The notes: generated from the letters alone by a model not told the origin. A DNA stretch of 64,000 nucleotides from Chryseobacterium flavum (GCF_003385595.1 NZ_QNUE01000008.1:115175-179174); one strand, 5' to 3'; shown: positions 44,174-53,902, numbered from the stretch's first letter. Made by a program: numbers and translations.

Positions 44174-45778
44174 TTGAAATTATTTCTGAAAATATTCTTT
44201 GTGCTGTTCTGCGTTTTTATTCAAGCGCAGAAGAAACATTACTGGTTAATTGATACAGAAACCAACGTAAGGAAAAAAGTGAAAGATTCTGTTTCTGCAG
44301 TAAAATTCCTGGATTCTTTATCCCAGAATAATTATTTTTTCACTCAGCTGAAAGAAGTTAAAGTAAAGGGAGACAGTACAGAAATTTTCTATGATAAAGG
44401 AAAAAATTACAACGAAACTTATGTTGACCTCTCAGATTCCATTGTTCAGAAATTAAAAATACAGAAAGATTTTTTTACTAAAAATTTAGATTCAACCAAA
44501 AGAAGTATCAATAAAAAATATATTGATGAGGGCTATTCTTTCAGCAGAATTAAATCAAAATACAAAGGCAAGAAGAACGGCTTTCCTGTCATAGGGCTGG
44601 ATATCAATAAAAATGATAAAAGAGTAATTAACGGCTTCGTTGTCAAAGGATATGAAAGGGTTCCTAAAAGGTTCATTAAAAATCTTGAAAAGGAGTTCAA
44701 GGGTAAAACCTATGATGACAAAAATCTTTTAGCCATTAATAAAAGTTTTCAGGGACATCCTTTTGTAACCCTTGAACGGCAGCCTCAGACATTATTCACT
44801 AAAGACTCCACAAACATCTACCTGTTTATGGAAAAGAAAAAGACAAACACCTTTGACGGAGTAATAGGCTTCGGAAACGATAAAACGGATAAATTTACAC
44901 TGAACGGAACCATGAATGTTAATTTCAGGAATATGTTTAATGGTTTTGAGGCTATCAACCTATATTGGCAAAGAAATCCTGACAGAGGGCAGACATTTGA
45001 TCTGGAAGTAGATATCCCTTACCTTCTTAAATCCAATATAGGAATGAATACAAAGGTTAATATATACAGGCAGGACTCCACATTTGCCAATGTAAAATTC
45101 CTTCCTGCATTTTATTACCATCTTAACAACCGGAATAAGATCGGGTTCCGTGGAACTTTAGAAACCTCAAGTGTTATTGATACTTTATACACCCAGGGAA
45201 AAGACTATAATAAAAGAGGAATCGGGATATGGTATGAAATGACTGAACCTACCGATATTGATCTTTTTCTTTATAAAACAAAAATCAGTGCCGGGTATGA
45301 TTTCTTAACCACAACTTATACAAAGGGAAACATCAAAGCTAACCAGAACCAGTTTTATTTCTATGGTGAGCATAATTACCATCTTTCGGGAAACCATTTT
45401 ATCAACATTAAAGGGGAAGGAAGGATGATGGATTCCAAAATGGAATTTTCTACCAATGAGTTATTTCGTTTCGGAGGCTGGAATTCTATGCGGGGATTCA
45501 ATGAAAATTCTCTTGCGGCAGATTACTTTTATTACGGCAGCTTAGAATATCGGTATTTGATTGGCAGCCAGGCATTTTTTGATCTCTTCGGACAGTACGG
45601 ACAGCTCAATAATAAATCGCTGGGAGTTAAACCCAAACTCTACAGCGTCGGGCTTGGGTTTAACTTCTTTATTCCTATTGGGCTGATGAGTTTCCAGCTT
45701 TCCAATGGAAACGAATTTGGTAACCCTTTTAAATTCAATGACATTAAAATCCACTGGGGAATTCTGAGCAGATTTTAA
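44174..45778 (+). CDS. BamA/Omp85-like outer membrane protein
   Basis: This is a 534-residue outer membrane protein with a signal peptide (MKLFLKIFFVLFCVFIQAQ). A POTRA-like region precedes a barrel: GFVVKGYERVPKRFIKNLEK, then strands from about residue 215 (GVIGFGNDKTDKFTLNGTMN, GFEAINLYWQ). The Omp85 superfamily [VI]RG[FY]-like motif is FGGWNSMRGFNENSL, and the last strand ends IHWGILSRF. It probably inserts or exports an outer-membrane substrate. It starts with TTG, the only in-frame start that gives the signal peptide; a stop codon lies close upstream. It may be cotranscribed with the SDR gene. Confidence 0.78.
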   Translation: MKLFLKIFFVLFCVFIQAQKKHYWLIDTETNVRKKVKDSVSAVKFLDSLSQNNYFFTQLKEVKVKGDSTEIFYDKGKNYNETYVDLSDSIVQKLKIQKDFFTKNLDSTKRSINKKYIDEGYSFSRIKSKYKGKKNGFPVIGLDINKNDKRVINGFVVKGYERVPKRFIKNLEKEFKGKTYDDKNLLAINKSFQGHPFVTLERQPQTLFTKDSTNIYLFMEKKKTNTFDGVIGFGNDKTDKFTLNGTMNVNFRNMFNGFEAINLYWQRNPDRGQTFDLEVDIPYLLKSNIGMNTKVNIYRQDSTFANVKFLPAFYYHLNNRNKIGFRGTLETSSVIDTLYTQGKDYNKRGIGIWYEMTEPTDIDLFLYKTKISAGYDFLTTTYTKGNIKANQNQFYFYGEHNYHLSGNHFINIKGEGRMMDSKMEFSTNELFRFGGWNSMRGFNENSLAADYFYYGSLEYRYLIGSQAFFDLFGQYGQLNNKSLGVKPKLYSVGLGFNFFIPIGLMSFQLSNGNEFGNPFKFNDIKIHWGILSRF

Positions 45779-45878
45779 TTATACGATCTTTACTTCTACT
45801 TCTCTTTGCAGTGTAGAAAAAAGGATTGTATATCCTTCACTTTCATTTTATCATATTGTTAATTATTTGCGTTAAAAA

Positions 45879-45918
45879 ATATTAAAATTATATATTTTTC
45901 TTAATATGATATTAAAAT
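45879..45918. repeat. two 10-bp direct repeats 30 bp apart upstream of SusC2
   Basis: ATATTAAAAT occurs at 45879-45888 and 45909-45918, again with a 30-bp period. The proximal copy lies about 20 nt before the -7 element. AT richness makes chance occurrence plausible. Confidence 0.3.
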
Positions 45919-45937
45919 ACAGGTAACAATGCCACGG

Positions 45938-45945
45938 TATATTTG
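45938..45945 (+). promoter_or_regulatory. -7 element for the SusC2 operon
   Basis: TATATTTG (TAnnTTTG) lies 11 nt before the ATG at 45957. Confidence 0.5.
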
Positions 45946-45956
45946 TCTTCAAAAAA

Positions 45957-48900
45957 ATGAAGAAGACTTTAGCTACTTTTGCAATTTCTTTGCTTCCTCT
46001 TTATTTTACAGCTCAGGAAATTAACATTTCCGGAAATGTAAAATCCGAAAACGGGACAAGTGTTTCCGGTGTCAGTATTACTGATAAAAATACAGGCAAA
46101 ACCGCCACTACTGATGAAAATGGAAATTTTACCATTTCAGCCAGCCCCAAAGATATTCTGGAATTCTATGCTCCAGACTTTTCTTTATATACTGTAGAAG
46201 TTTCTTCAAAAAAGCAGTATACAGTAACTTTGAAAAAGCTCAATGAAAAACAGATTGAAGGAGTAGTGATTACAGCATTGGGGATCGCAAAAAAGAAAGA
46301 AAAAATAGGCTATGCCACTCAGGAAGTTGGAACAAAACAATTTGAGACCATTACAACTCCCAGTATAGGAAATTTATTTTCCGGTCAGGTAGCTGGCCTT
46401 AATGTTTCCAATCCTACAGGAATGCAACAAGCACCATCTTTTACATTAAGGGGAAATTCAAATCTGGTTTTTGTAATTGACGGAGTTATTGTTGAAAAGG
46501 AAGTATTTCAAAATCTGGATCCTAACAATATCGAAAACATCAATGTCTTAAAAGGTGCTACTGCTTCCGCATTATATGGTTCCAGAGGGAGATATGGTGC
46601 AGTGCTGATTACCACTAAAGGTGCTAAAAAGAAAGGATTCTCAGTAGAATTTTCGCAAAATACAATGATTACAGGAGGCTTTACCAACCTTCCGAAAACC
46701 CAGACCGAATATGGAAACGGCTCACATGGCAAATATGAATTCTGGGATGGTGCAGATGGTGGGGTGAATGACGGAGATATGATCTGGGGGCCTAAATTCA
46801 CTCCGGGACTACAGATTGCCCAATGGAACAGCCCCATAAGAGATAAGGTAACCGGCCAGGTAATTCCCTGGTATGGAGCCGTAACAGGTACAATGTACAA
46901 TGATAAATCACGATATGAAAGAGTACCCATTGACTGGAAATATCATGACAATCTTGATACATTCCTGAAACCTGCAATAATCAACAATAGCAATTTCTCA
47001 ATAAGCTACAAAAACAATAAAGATGTATACAGGTTTTCCGGTAACTTTATGAATTATGATGACAGAGTTCCTAATTCTTATCTTCAACGGTATGGTATAA
47101 ACTTTTCCTCCGAAAATCATTTGGGAGAAAAATTGATCTTCGATACAAAGTTTAATTTCAACCAAACGTTTACTCCGAATATTCCCAACTATGATTATAA
47201 CCCAAGTGGACACATGTATACTATCCTAATCTGGATGGGGGCAGATGTAGACGGAAAGGTTTTAAAAAATCATATGTGGATTCCGGGAAAAGAAGGAACC
47301 GCACAGGCTAACTGGAATTATGCATGGTACAATAATCCATGGTTCGGTGCTGAATATTATAAAAATCAAAACAGAACCAATATCATCAATGCCCAAACCG
47401 GTCTGGAATATAAAGCGACCAATGATTTTTCAGTGAAAGGCAAAATATCTATTGTTGAAAACCATAATAAACAGGAAATATTAAGTCCTTACTCCTATTT
47501 CAATTATAGCGCTCCAAGAAGTGGTGGGTATATTTTAAATGATACCAAAGCCTGGAACCTCAACTACGATATCCTGGCCACCTATAAGAAGAAAATTTCT
47601 GAGAACTTTGACTTTACAATTAACGCCGGAGGTTCTGCATTCTATTATAAAAATGACATCAATAATGCCTCTACCGATGGTTTGAAAGTTCCTGAGCTTT
47701 ATTCTCTCGATAACTCCATCGGAGCTGTAAAATATTATTCATATCTCAAAGAAAAACTGATTTACAGTGCTTATTCAACAATTGATATCGGGCTATTCAA
47801 TGCATTTTTCATTAACATTTCCGGACGTAACGACTGGTCTTCCACTTTACCTAAAGCCAACAGATCTTATTTTTATCCGTCTGCTTCTGTAAGTGCAGTG
47901 CTTTCCAATCTTATTAAAATGCCTGAAGCCGTAAATCTTCTGAAACTTTCTGCTTCATGGGCTAAAGTAGCCTATGACTTTAAGCCTTATTCTATCAGAA
48001 ATTATTATGTAAACAATAAAGGAATTACTTTCAATGGAAATCCTACTTATTATTATCCAACTATTCTGAATGTTGAAAATACCTTAAAACCGGAACAAAC
48101 AAAATCATATGAACTGGGACTAAGTGCCGGATTATTCAAAAACAGGGTCACTTTGGATGTTACTTATTTCAGAACCTTAGATTATAATAACATTCTGGAG
48201 TTTCCAACCGCACAATCATCAGGCTTTACCTCTCAATATGTGAACGGAAACGAATATACCACTAAAGGACTTGAAATTTCATTAGGGCTGACTCCCGTAA
48301 AAAGCAACAATTTTACCTGGAAATCATTGATCAACTGGAGTACTTATGAGCAGAAACTTACCTCCATATATCATGATATGCCTAATTACAATAATATAAA
48401 ATTGGGTGAAAGAATGGACAGTTACTATGATTATACATGGCAGAAATCTCCGGACGGAAAGGTTATTCTGGATGCAAAATCGGGAATGCCGACAAGAGCA
48501 AATGCACCCAGCAACCTGGGGCATTTTAATCCGGACTGGACATTTGGATTTAATAACAACTTCAAATACAAAAAAATCTCATTAAATATCGGTATTGATG
48601 GAAGCATTGGCGGGATTATGAGATCCCAGGTGGTTGAAAAGATGTGGTGGGGAGGAAAACACCCGAACTCTACAGCTTACAGAGATCTTGAGTACGCTAA
48701 TCCGGGAACCTACTATTTTGTACCGGACGGAGTCAATTACAATCCCACGACAGGGCAGTATACGCCTCACACTAAAGCAATAAGTTTCCAGGACTGGGCA
48801 CAGAATTATCCTTACCAGGCCAGGGTAACCGAAGACGAGAGCGAATTATTTGCCAATGTTTTTGACAGGACCTTTATAAAACTGAGATCGGTAGTACTGG

Positions 48901-49115
48901 AATATGATTTCTCTTCTTTACTGAACCCAAAGGGGATGATCAGAAGTTTTACTGCAAATATTTCTGCTTACAATCTTGCGATGTGGAAAAAGTCTAAAAA
49001 CCTTTATTCAGATCCTGACTTCCAGATCAAAACCGGTAAAGAAGGTGACATCAGCAATGACATTCAGGATCCTTCAAGCAGATGGTTTGGGATCGGATTT
49101 AATCTTAAGTTTTAA
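45957..49115 (+). CDS. SusC/RagA TonB-linked outer membrane transporter (SusC2)
   Basis: This 1052-residue transporter has a signal (MKKTLATFAISLLPLYFTAQ) and an N-terminal CarboxypepD_reg-like domain, residues ~22-100 (INISGNVKSENGTSVSGVSI, TTDENGNFTISA). The TonB-box/plug region follows (IEGVVITALGI, GNLFSGQVAGLNVSNPTG, LRGNSNLVFVIDGV, NINVLKGATASALYGSRG) and then the barrel (AYNLAMWKKSKN, GFNLKF end). It pairs with SusD2 19 nt downstream and a phospholipase C. The substrate is unknown, but the lipase points to phospholipid products. Confidence 0.93.
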   Translation: MKKTLATFAISLLPLYFTAQEINISGNVKSENGTSVSGVSITDKNTGKTATTDENGNFTISASPKDILEFYAPDFSLYTVEVSSKKQYTVTLKKLNEKQIEGVVITALGIAKKKEKIGYATQEVGTKQFETITTPSIGNLFSGQVAGLNVSNPTGMQQAPSFTLRGNSNLVFVIDGVIVEKEVFQNLDPNNIENINVLKGATASALYGSRGRYGAVLITTKGAKKKGFSVEFSQNTMITGGFTNLPKTQTEYGNGSHGKYEFWDGADGGVNDGDMIWGPKFTPGLQIAQWNSPIRDKVTGQVIPWYGAVTGTMYNDKSRYERVPIDWKYHDNLDTFLKPAIINNSNFSISYKNNKDVYRFSGNFMNYDDRVPNSYLQRYGINFSSENHLGEKLIFDTKFNFNQTFTPNIPNYDYNPSGHMYTILIWMGADVDGKVLKNHMWIPGKEGTAQANWNYAWYNNPWFGAEYYKNQNRTNIINAQTGLEYKATNDFSVKGKISIVENHNKQEILSPYSYFNYSAPRSGGYILNDTKAWNLNYDILATYKKKISENFDFTINAGGSAFYYKNDINNASTDGLKVPELYSLDNSIGAVKYYSYLKEKLIYSAYSTIDIGLFNAFFINISGRNDWSSTLPKANRSYFYPSASVSAVLSNLIKMPEAVNLLKLSASWAKVAYDFKPYSIRNYYVNNKGITFNGNPTYYYPTILNVENTLKPEQTKSYELGLSAGLFKNRVTLDVTYFRTLDYNNILEFPTAQSSGFTSQYVNGNEYTTKGLEISLGLTPVKSNNFTWKSLINWSTYEQKLTSIYHDMPNYNNIKLGERMDSYYDYTWQKSPDGKVILDAKSGMPTRANAPSNLGHFNPDWTFGFNNNFKYKKISLNIGIDGSIGGIMRSQVVEKMWWGGKHPNSTAYRDLEYANPGTYYFVPDGVNYNPTTGQYTPHTKAISFQDWAQNYPYQARVTEDESELFANVFDRTFIKLRSVVLEYDFSSLLNPKGMIRSFTANISAYNLAMWKKSKNLYSDPDFQIKTGKEGDISNDIQDPSSRWFGIGFNLKF

Positions 49116-49134
49116 ATTAAAGTACGACAATACA

Positions 49135-50655
49135 ATGAAAAATAATATCATCACACAATTACAAAAGAGCAACGCTGTAAAATGCATCAATGCTAAAGTG
49201 ATAATGGCTGCAGTCCTGTTCACTTTTACATCATGTGAATCCAACCTGGATCAGATTAATGAAAATCCAAATGACCAGGCCAGCGTTAATCCCAAAGTTC
49301 TTCTGACTTATGTTTCACAGGATGCTTTTCAGGTTAATGGAGATAATATGTATGCTTCCCGTATGATGATCGGAACCGATGGAGAAAATACATACCAGTA
49401 TATGAAGTGGAATAATGCATCTTTCGAAGTCTATAACAAGGGTCTTCTGAATACGGTAAAAATGATGCAGGAGGCTGAGAAGATCAATAATAAGAATTAT
49501 ATAGCAATCGGAAAATTTTACCGGGCCTACTATTTCTTTAATTTAAGCCTTAAGGTAGGAAGTATTCCTTACACGGAAGCCATAAAAGGAGAATCCGGCA
49601 TTACACAGCCTAAGTATGATAATCAGGAAACGGTAATGGCCGGTATATTATCTGAATTAAAAGAAGCTGTAAGCCTTATCAATTCCAATGATAAAATTGA
49701 AGGCGATATTATTTATAACGGAGATCCTTTAAAGTGGAAAAAACTGATCAATGCATTCCGTTTGAAAATATTGATGACCTTATCCCGGAAAAGTACAGCA
49801 GGAACCTATAATATTGCAACAGAATTCGCTTCTATTGCAGGAAACGAGGCTCTGATGACTTCAATTACTGATAATGGCGAGCTTAAATTTGCAGATGCAG
49901 CGGACAGCAGGTATACCATGTTCAATAACAGCGGTTACGGATCAAGTCTGTATATGGCAGACTATTTCATTAATATGTTTAAAGACAGAAAGGACCCCCG
50001 TTTATTTACATTTGCAGCACAGACAACCGGAGCAAAAGAAGCAGGAAAACCTGTTACGGACTTTACGGGCTATAACGGGGGGAACCCTACTTCATCCTAT
50101 TCCGATAACGCAGCATTAATTACAGCAAAAAATATCTCCAAAATTAATGACCGCTTTTATAAAGACCCTACCAATGAACCTTCTTCAGTGCTGAGCTATT
50201 CAGAGCAGGAATTTATTCTGGCTGAAGCTGCGGCAAGGGGATGGATATCAGGATCTGCAAAAGTACATTATGATAATGCCATCAGGGCCAGTTTTAGTTT
50301 TTATCAGACCTATGTAAAAAATCCCAATCAGTATTTTGCAGGCTTTAATGTGGATCAATATTTAACAACTCCATTAGTGACTTATGACAATACGGCTCCT
50401 CTACAGGATCAGCTGAAGAAAATCATTACTCAAAAATATATGACCATGTTCCATCAGTCACAATGGACTTCATATTATGATTATCTGAGAACAGGGTTCC
50501 CGGATTTTCCTTTAAAAACAGGTGTTCCTGCGCCATTCAGATTCAGATACCCACAGTCTGAATACAATTACAACAGTTTCAATCTGAAGTCAGCACTTGA
50601 TGCACAATACGGAGGAAATGACAATATTAATTCAAAACCTTGGTGGCTTCAGTAA
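49135..50655 (+). CDS. SusD-like (SusD-like_2 family) outer membrane lipoprotein (SusD2)
   Basis: This 506-residue lipoprotein has the signal MKNNIITQLQKSNAVKCINA leading to a lipobox (TFTSCES). It is of the SusD-like_2 (PF12771-type) subgroup: LDQINENPNDQASVNPKVLL, YYFFNLSLKVGSIPYTEAI, YSEQEFILAEAAARGW, IITQKYMTMFHQSQWTSYYD and the Tyr/Asn-rich RYPQSEYNYN near the end. It is the lid and binding partner of SusC2. The start at 49135 is the first ATG after SusC2 ends; an overlapping upstream extension is not signal-like. The phospholipase C gene follows. Confidence 0.9.
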   Translation: MKNNIITQLQKSNAVKCINAKVIMAAVLFTFTSCESNLDQINENPNDQASVNPKVLLTYVSQDAFQVNGDNMYASRMMIGTDGENTYQYMKWNNASFEVYNKGLLNTVKMMQEAEKINNKNYIAIGKFYRAYYFFNLSLKVGSIPYTEAIKGESGITQPKYDNQETVMAGILSELKEAVSLINSNDKIEGDIIYNGDPLKWKKLINAFRLKILMTLSRKSTAGTYNIATEFASIAGNEALMTSITDNGELKFADAADSRYTMFNNSGYGSSLYMADYFINMFKDRKDPRLFTFAAQTTGAKEAGKPVTDFTGYNGGNPTSSYSDNAALITAKNISKINDRFYKDPTNEPSSVLSYSEQEFILAEAAARGWISGSAKVHYDNAIRASFSFYQTYVKNPNQYFAGFNVDQYLTTPLVTYDNTAPLQDQLKKIITQKYMTMFHQSQWTSYYDYLRTGFPDFPLKTGVPAPFRFRYPQSEYNYNSFNLKSALDAQYGGNDNINSKPWWLQ

Positions 50656-50684
50656 GATTTTAATTACTTTTATATCAATAAAGA

Positions 50685-50717
50685 AAATCGCAGGAACATC
50701 ATATTAACCTGCGGTTT
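50685..50717 (+). terminator. hairpin between SusD2 and phospholipase C
   Basis: The stem AAATCGCAGG / CCTGCGGTTT (one G-U pair, 13-nt loop) is followed by CTTTCTTTT. It ends only 20 nt before the lipase ATG, so it is either a leaky terminator or an attenuator within the operon. Confidence 0.5.
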
Positions 50718-50736
50718 CTTTCTTTTACGATTGAAT

Positions 50737-53082
50737 ATGAACAGAAGAGAATTTTTAGAAAAGTCAAGCTTTTTATTAGCCGGGCTGGGAACATCAAGTG
50801 TTCTCCACCCTTCTATTTTAAAAGCTTTGGCTATTGAACCGGCCGCACAGTCTACTTTTTATGACGCTGAGCACATCGTAATTCTGATGCAGGAAAACCG
50901 GTCATTTGATCACGCTTTCGGTACTCTTAAAGGAGTAAGGGGGTTTTTAGATCAGAGAGCTTTTATTAAACAGGATGGACATTCTGTTTTTTTTCAGAAA
51001 AATGATGCCGGAAAATATGCTTCTCCTGCCAGACTGGACCTTAGAAATACAAAATCAACCTGGATGAGCTCACTTCCTCATTCATGGTCTGATCAGCAAA
51101 AGGCATTAAATAAGGGAAAATATGATCAGTGGCTTCAGGCAAAAGCTTCCGGAAACAAAACTTATAAAGATATTCCACTTACTCTGGGATATTATAATCG
51201 TGAAGATCTTCCTTTTTATTATCAGCTTGCCGATGCTTTTACCATATTTGACCAATATTTTTGTTCTTCCCTGACAGGAACTACTCCCAACAGGTTATTC
51301 CTCTGGTCCGGAACTTTAAGAGAACAGCAAAATGGCAAAGTGAAAGCGAATGTCTACAATGACCATATTGATTATGATAAAGCCCGCCAGGCAAAATGGA
51401 AAAGTTTTCCTGAAATTTTAGAAGAGCAGAATGTTTCTTGGAAGATTTATCAGAATGAGATCAGTTTACCTAAAGGTATGTCCGGTGAACAGGAAGCCTG
51501 GTTAAGCAACTTTACCGATAACCCGATAGAATGGTTTTCTAATTTTAACGTGAAGTTTTCCAAAGGATATTATGAGAATCTTCCTAATATGATTGACCGT
51601 CTGAGAAAAGAGATTGAAAAAAATCCTGCTCAGAAATCAAGGATTGAAGCCATTATTACTGAATTGAAGGAAGACCAGGTAAAGTTCCATCCTGATAATT
51701 ATTCAAAACTTTCCGGGAAAGAAAGAAATCTTCATGAAAAAGCATTTACCACGAATGTTAATGATCCTGATTACTGGAATCTGGAAATCGGTACTGATGA
51801 AAATGGAGAAAGGCTGGTAGTTCCAAAAGGTGATGTATTATTTCAGTTCCGGAAAGATGTGGAAGAAAAGAAGCTTCCTTTGGTATCCTGGCTGGTAGCT
51901 CCTGAGCATTTTTCTGATCATCCGGGATCTCCCTGGTATGGAGCCTGGTATATTTCAGAAGTGTTGAATATTTTAACTAAAAATCCTGAAACATGGAAGA
52001 AAACAATTTTCATTATCAATTATGACGAAAATGACGGATACTTTGATCATGTACTTCCATTTGCTCCTCCTGTGAATCCCGGTCAGCCCGTTGACATGAA
52101 CGGAAAAGAAGGTGTGGAATATGTGGATAAATCTCAGGAATACATGTCCGACCCATCTTTGAAAGACCATGAAAAAATTGAGGGAACAGTAGGATTGGGA
52201 TATCGGGTTCCTATGATTATTGCATCCCCCTGGACAAAGGGAGGATTTGTCAATTCAGAAGTTTCGGATCATACTTCTGTATTACAATTCCTGGAAAAAT
52301 TCATCATGAAAAAATACAATAAAGATGTTCATGTTGATCATATCAGTGACTGGAGAAGGTCTGTATGCGGAGATCTTACTTCGGCATTTAATACGGCAAA
52401 TATTCAGACTCCTGCCATAAACTACCTGGACCAGAAAGATTTTACCAAAACCATTAATTCAGCCAAAAACAAGCCTGTTCCTGATCTGAAATGGTATTCT
52501 GAAAATGAGCTTAGCCCCAATCTTCTTAATATTCAGGAGAGGGGAGTCAAACCTTCCAATCCACTTCCTTATCATTTTCATGTTAATCTGACAGAAGGAA
52601 AAATCAGAATGACCAATTTAAAGGATAATGGTGTTCCATTGCTTCTTTATGACAGAACCCAATTTAATGGTAGTGACTATCATTTCTCTTATGCCCTGTA
52701 CTCCAGGCAGGAATTATCTCATCCGGTAACAACAGGGATATATGATTGGGAAATCTTTGGTCCCAACGGATTCTTCAGAAAGTTCAAAGGTAATTCTGTC
52801 CCGGAGGTCGAAGTAATATTTATCAATAATACTTCAAAGAATCAGGCAGAGCTGATTTTTAAAAACAATAAAAAGAAAAGTTTTGTGTTTGGCCTGGAGG
52901 ATCTCTATGAAAAAAACAAAAAAAGAATCTCCATAAATAAGGCGGAAGAAAAAATAATTTTTGATCTCAGCAAAAACAAAGGCTGGTACGATATCAAGGT
53001 ATCATCTGAAGAATGTGTATGGCATTTTGCCGGAAGAATTGAAACCGGAAAAATTTCAATTTCTGACCCCCACTGGGCTTAA
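50737..53082 (+). CDS. phosphocholine-specific phospholipase C (Tat-exported)
   Basis: This 781-residue protein is of the bacterial phospholipase C/acid phosphatase (phosphoesterase) family. The N-terminus has a twin-arginine signal (RREFLEKSSFLLAGLGTSS). The catalytic domain follows: HIVILMQENRSFDHAFGTLK (metal and nucleophile region), CSSLTGTTPNRLFLWSG, SWLVAPEHFSDHPG, NYDENDGYFDHV, and DHTSVLQFLEKF. Two beta-sandwich C-terminal domains (about residues 590-781) match the DUF756-type lipase tail. It should release phosphocholine or a related head group from phospholipids outside the inner membrane. The start is the ATG at 50737, with a TTG two codons earlier. It lies 81 nt after SusD2. Confidence 0.9.
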   Translation: MNRREFLEKSSFLLAGLGTSSVLHPSILKALAIEPAAQSTFYDAEHIVILMQENRSFDHAFGTLKGVRGFLDQRAFIKQDGHSVFFQKNDAGKYASPARLDLRNTKSTWMSSLPHSWSDQQKALNKGKYDQWLQAKASGNKTYKDIPLTLGYYNREDLPFYYQLADAFTIFDQYFCSSLTGTTPNRLFLWSGTLREQQNGKVKANVYNDHIDYDKARQAKWKSFPEILEEQNVSWKIYQNEISLPKGMSGEQEAWLSNFTDNPIEWFSNFNVKFSKGYYENLPNMIDRLRKEIEKNPAQKSRIEAIITELKEDQVKFHPDNYSKLSGKERNLHEKAFTTNVNDPDYWNLEIGTDENGERLVVPKGDVLFQFRKDVEEKKLPLVSWLVAPEHFSDHPGSPWYGAWYISEVLNILTKNPETWKKTIFIINYDENDGYFDHVLPFAPPVNPGQPVDMNGKEGVEYVDKSQEYMSDPSLKDHEKIEGTVGLGYRVPMIIASPWTKGGFVNSEVSDHTSVLQFLEKFIMKKYNKDVHVDHISDWRRSVCGDLTSAFNTANIQTPAINYLDQKDFTKTINSAKNKPVPDLKWYSENELSPNLLNIQERGVKPSNPLPYHFHVNLTEGKIRMTNLKDNGVPLLLYDRTQFNGSDYHFSYALYSRQELSHPVTTGIYDWEIFGPNGFFRKFKGNSVPEVEVIFINNTSKNQAELIFKNNKKKSFVFGLEDLYEKNKKRISINKAEEKIIFDLSKNKGWYDIKVSSEECVWHFAGRIETGKISISDPHWA

Positions 53083-53098
53083 AGATTCGATCTCATAT

Positions 53099-53127
53099 AA
53101 ATCCTGTACAAAAAATGTACAGGATTT
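53099..53127 (+). terminator. terminator of the SusC2-SusD2-PLC unit
   Basis: The perfect 11-bp stem AAATCCTGTAC / GTACAGGATTT is followed by a T-rich tail. Confidence 0.88.
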
Positions 53128-53270
53128 TTTTTATAAAGGTAAGGGTATTTTTTTATTTTCAATCATATTCCAATATAAGAACGTGATATTCATCAATATA
53201 AAAAAATACCAGATTTTTATTTCATAATACATTGAATTTTATTATATTCACTTAACTAATTACTCATATC

Positions 53271-53849
53271 ATGAAAAAATTAAGCTTATCTACTGCAATG
53301 TTATTATTTGCAGTAGCCGGATCCGGAAATCTGAGTGCACAAGACACCAATACCGATAATCACACTATTACTATTTCTATTCCTGAAGTTGCTCTGGTAG
53401 ATATTGAACCTGCCGCAACAAAGAATATAACTTTAGGGTTTACTGCTCCTACAGAAGCCGGAAATCCTATTATTCCAAGTGCAGCCAATACAGCACTGTG
53501 GCTGAATTATTCTTCAATTAAATCTACTTCAGACCCCACCCGTAATGTTTCTGTAAAATTAAATGCCCTTATCCCGGGAATAGATATTAATGTAACTGCT
53601 GCTGCTGCCACCGGCTCTGGGGGAGGAACATTAGGAACTCCGGCAGCCCAGCTAACACTAAGTGCAGCTGACCAGACCATCATTTCCGGTATTGGTAGTG
53701 CATATACCGGAAATGGAGCAAATAACGGACATAACCTTACTTATGCTCTTGCTGCAGGAAGCGGCCCCGGGGGAGTAGCTTCTTATGCTGATCTTGAGGC
53801 AACAGCATCTACTGTAGCAACTGTTATCTATACAATCTCAGATAACTAA
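53271..53849 (+). CDS. secreted fimbrial-subunit-like protein 1 (usher cluster)
   Basis: This 192-residue secreted protein has a signal peptide ending LSAQ and no T9SS tail or lipobox. The mature protein is Ala/Thr/Gly-rich and predicted all-beta: a hydrophobic N-terminal strand (HTITISIPEVALVDIEPA), then FTAPTEAGNPIIP, GSGGGTLGTPAAQLTLS, TGNGANNGHNLTYAL, and a final strand ATVIYTISDN. It shares these blocks with the protein at 57490. The pattern of small, secreted, cysteine-free paralogs beside a chaperone and an outer membrane barrel suggests a pilin or coat subunit. The fold assignment is inference; no known pilin family is recognised. It is first in the cluster, 97 nt before the chaperone, with a hairpin in the gap. 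Confidence 0.6.
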   Translation: MKKLSLSTAMLLFAVAGSGNLSAQDTNTDNHTITISIPEVALVDIEPAATKNITLGFTAPTEAGNPIIPSAANTALWLNYSSIKSTSDPTRNVSVKLNALIPGIDINVTAAAATGSGGGTLGTPAAQLTLSAADQTIISGIGSAYTGNGANNGHNLTYALAAGSGPGGVASYADLEATASTVATVIYTISDN

Positions 53850-53877
53850 ACGACTCTTTATTTTAAAACATACACAA

Positions 53878-53902
53878 GAAGAAGCTGGCTGTCAGTTTCT
53901 TC
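53878..53902 (+). terminator. intra-operon hairpin after subunit 1
   Basis: The stem GAAGAAGCTG / CAGTTTCTTC (one G-U pair) has a 5-nt loop and a CTGGTTTT tail. As an attenuator it would raise the level of subunit 1 relative to the chaperone and usher, as in other fimbrial operons. Confidence 0.4.
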
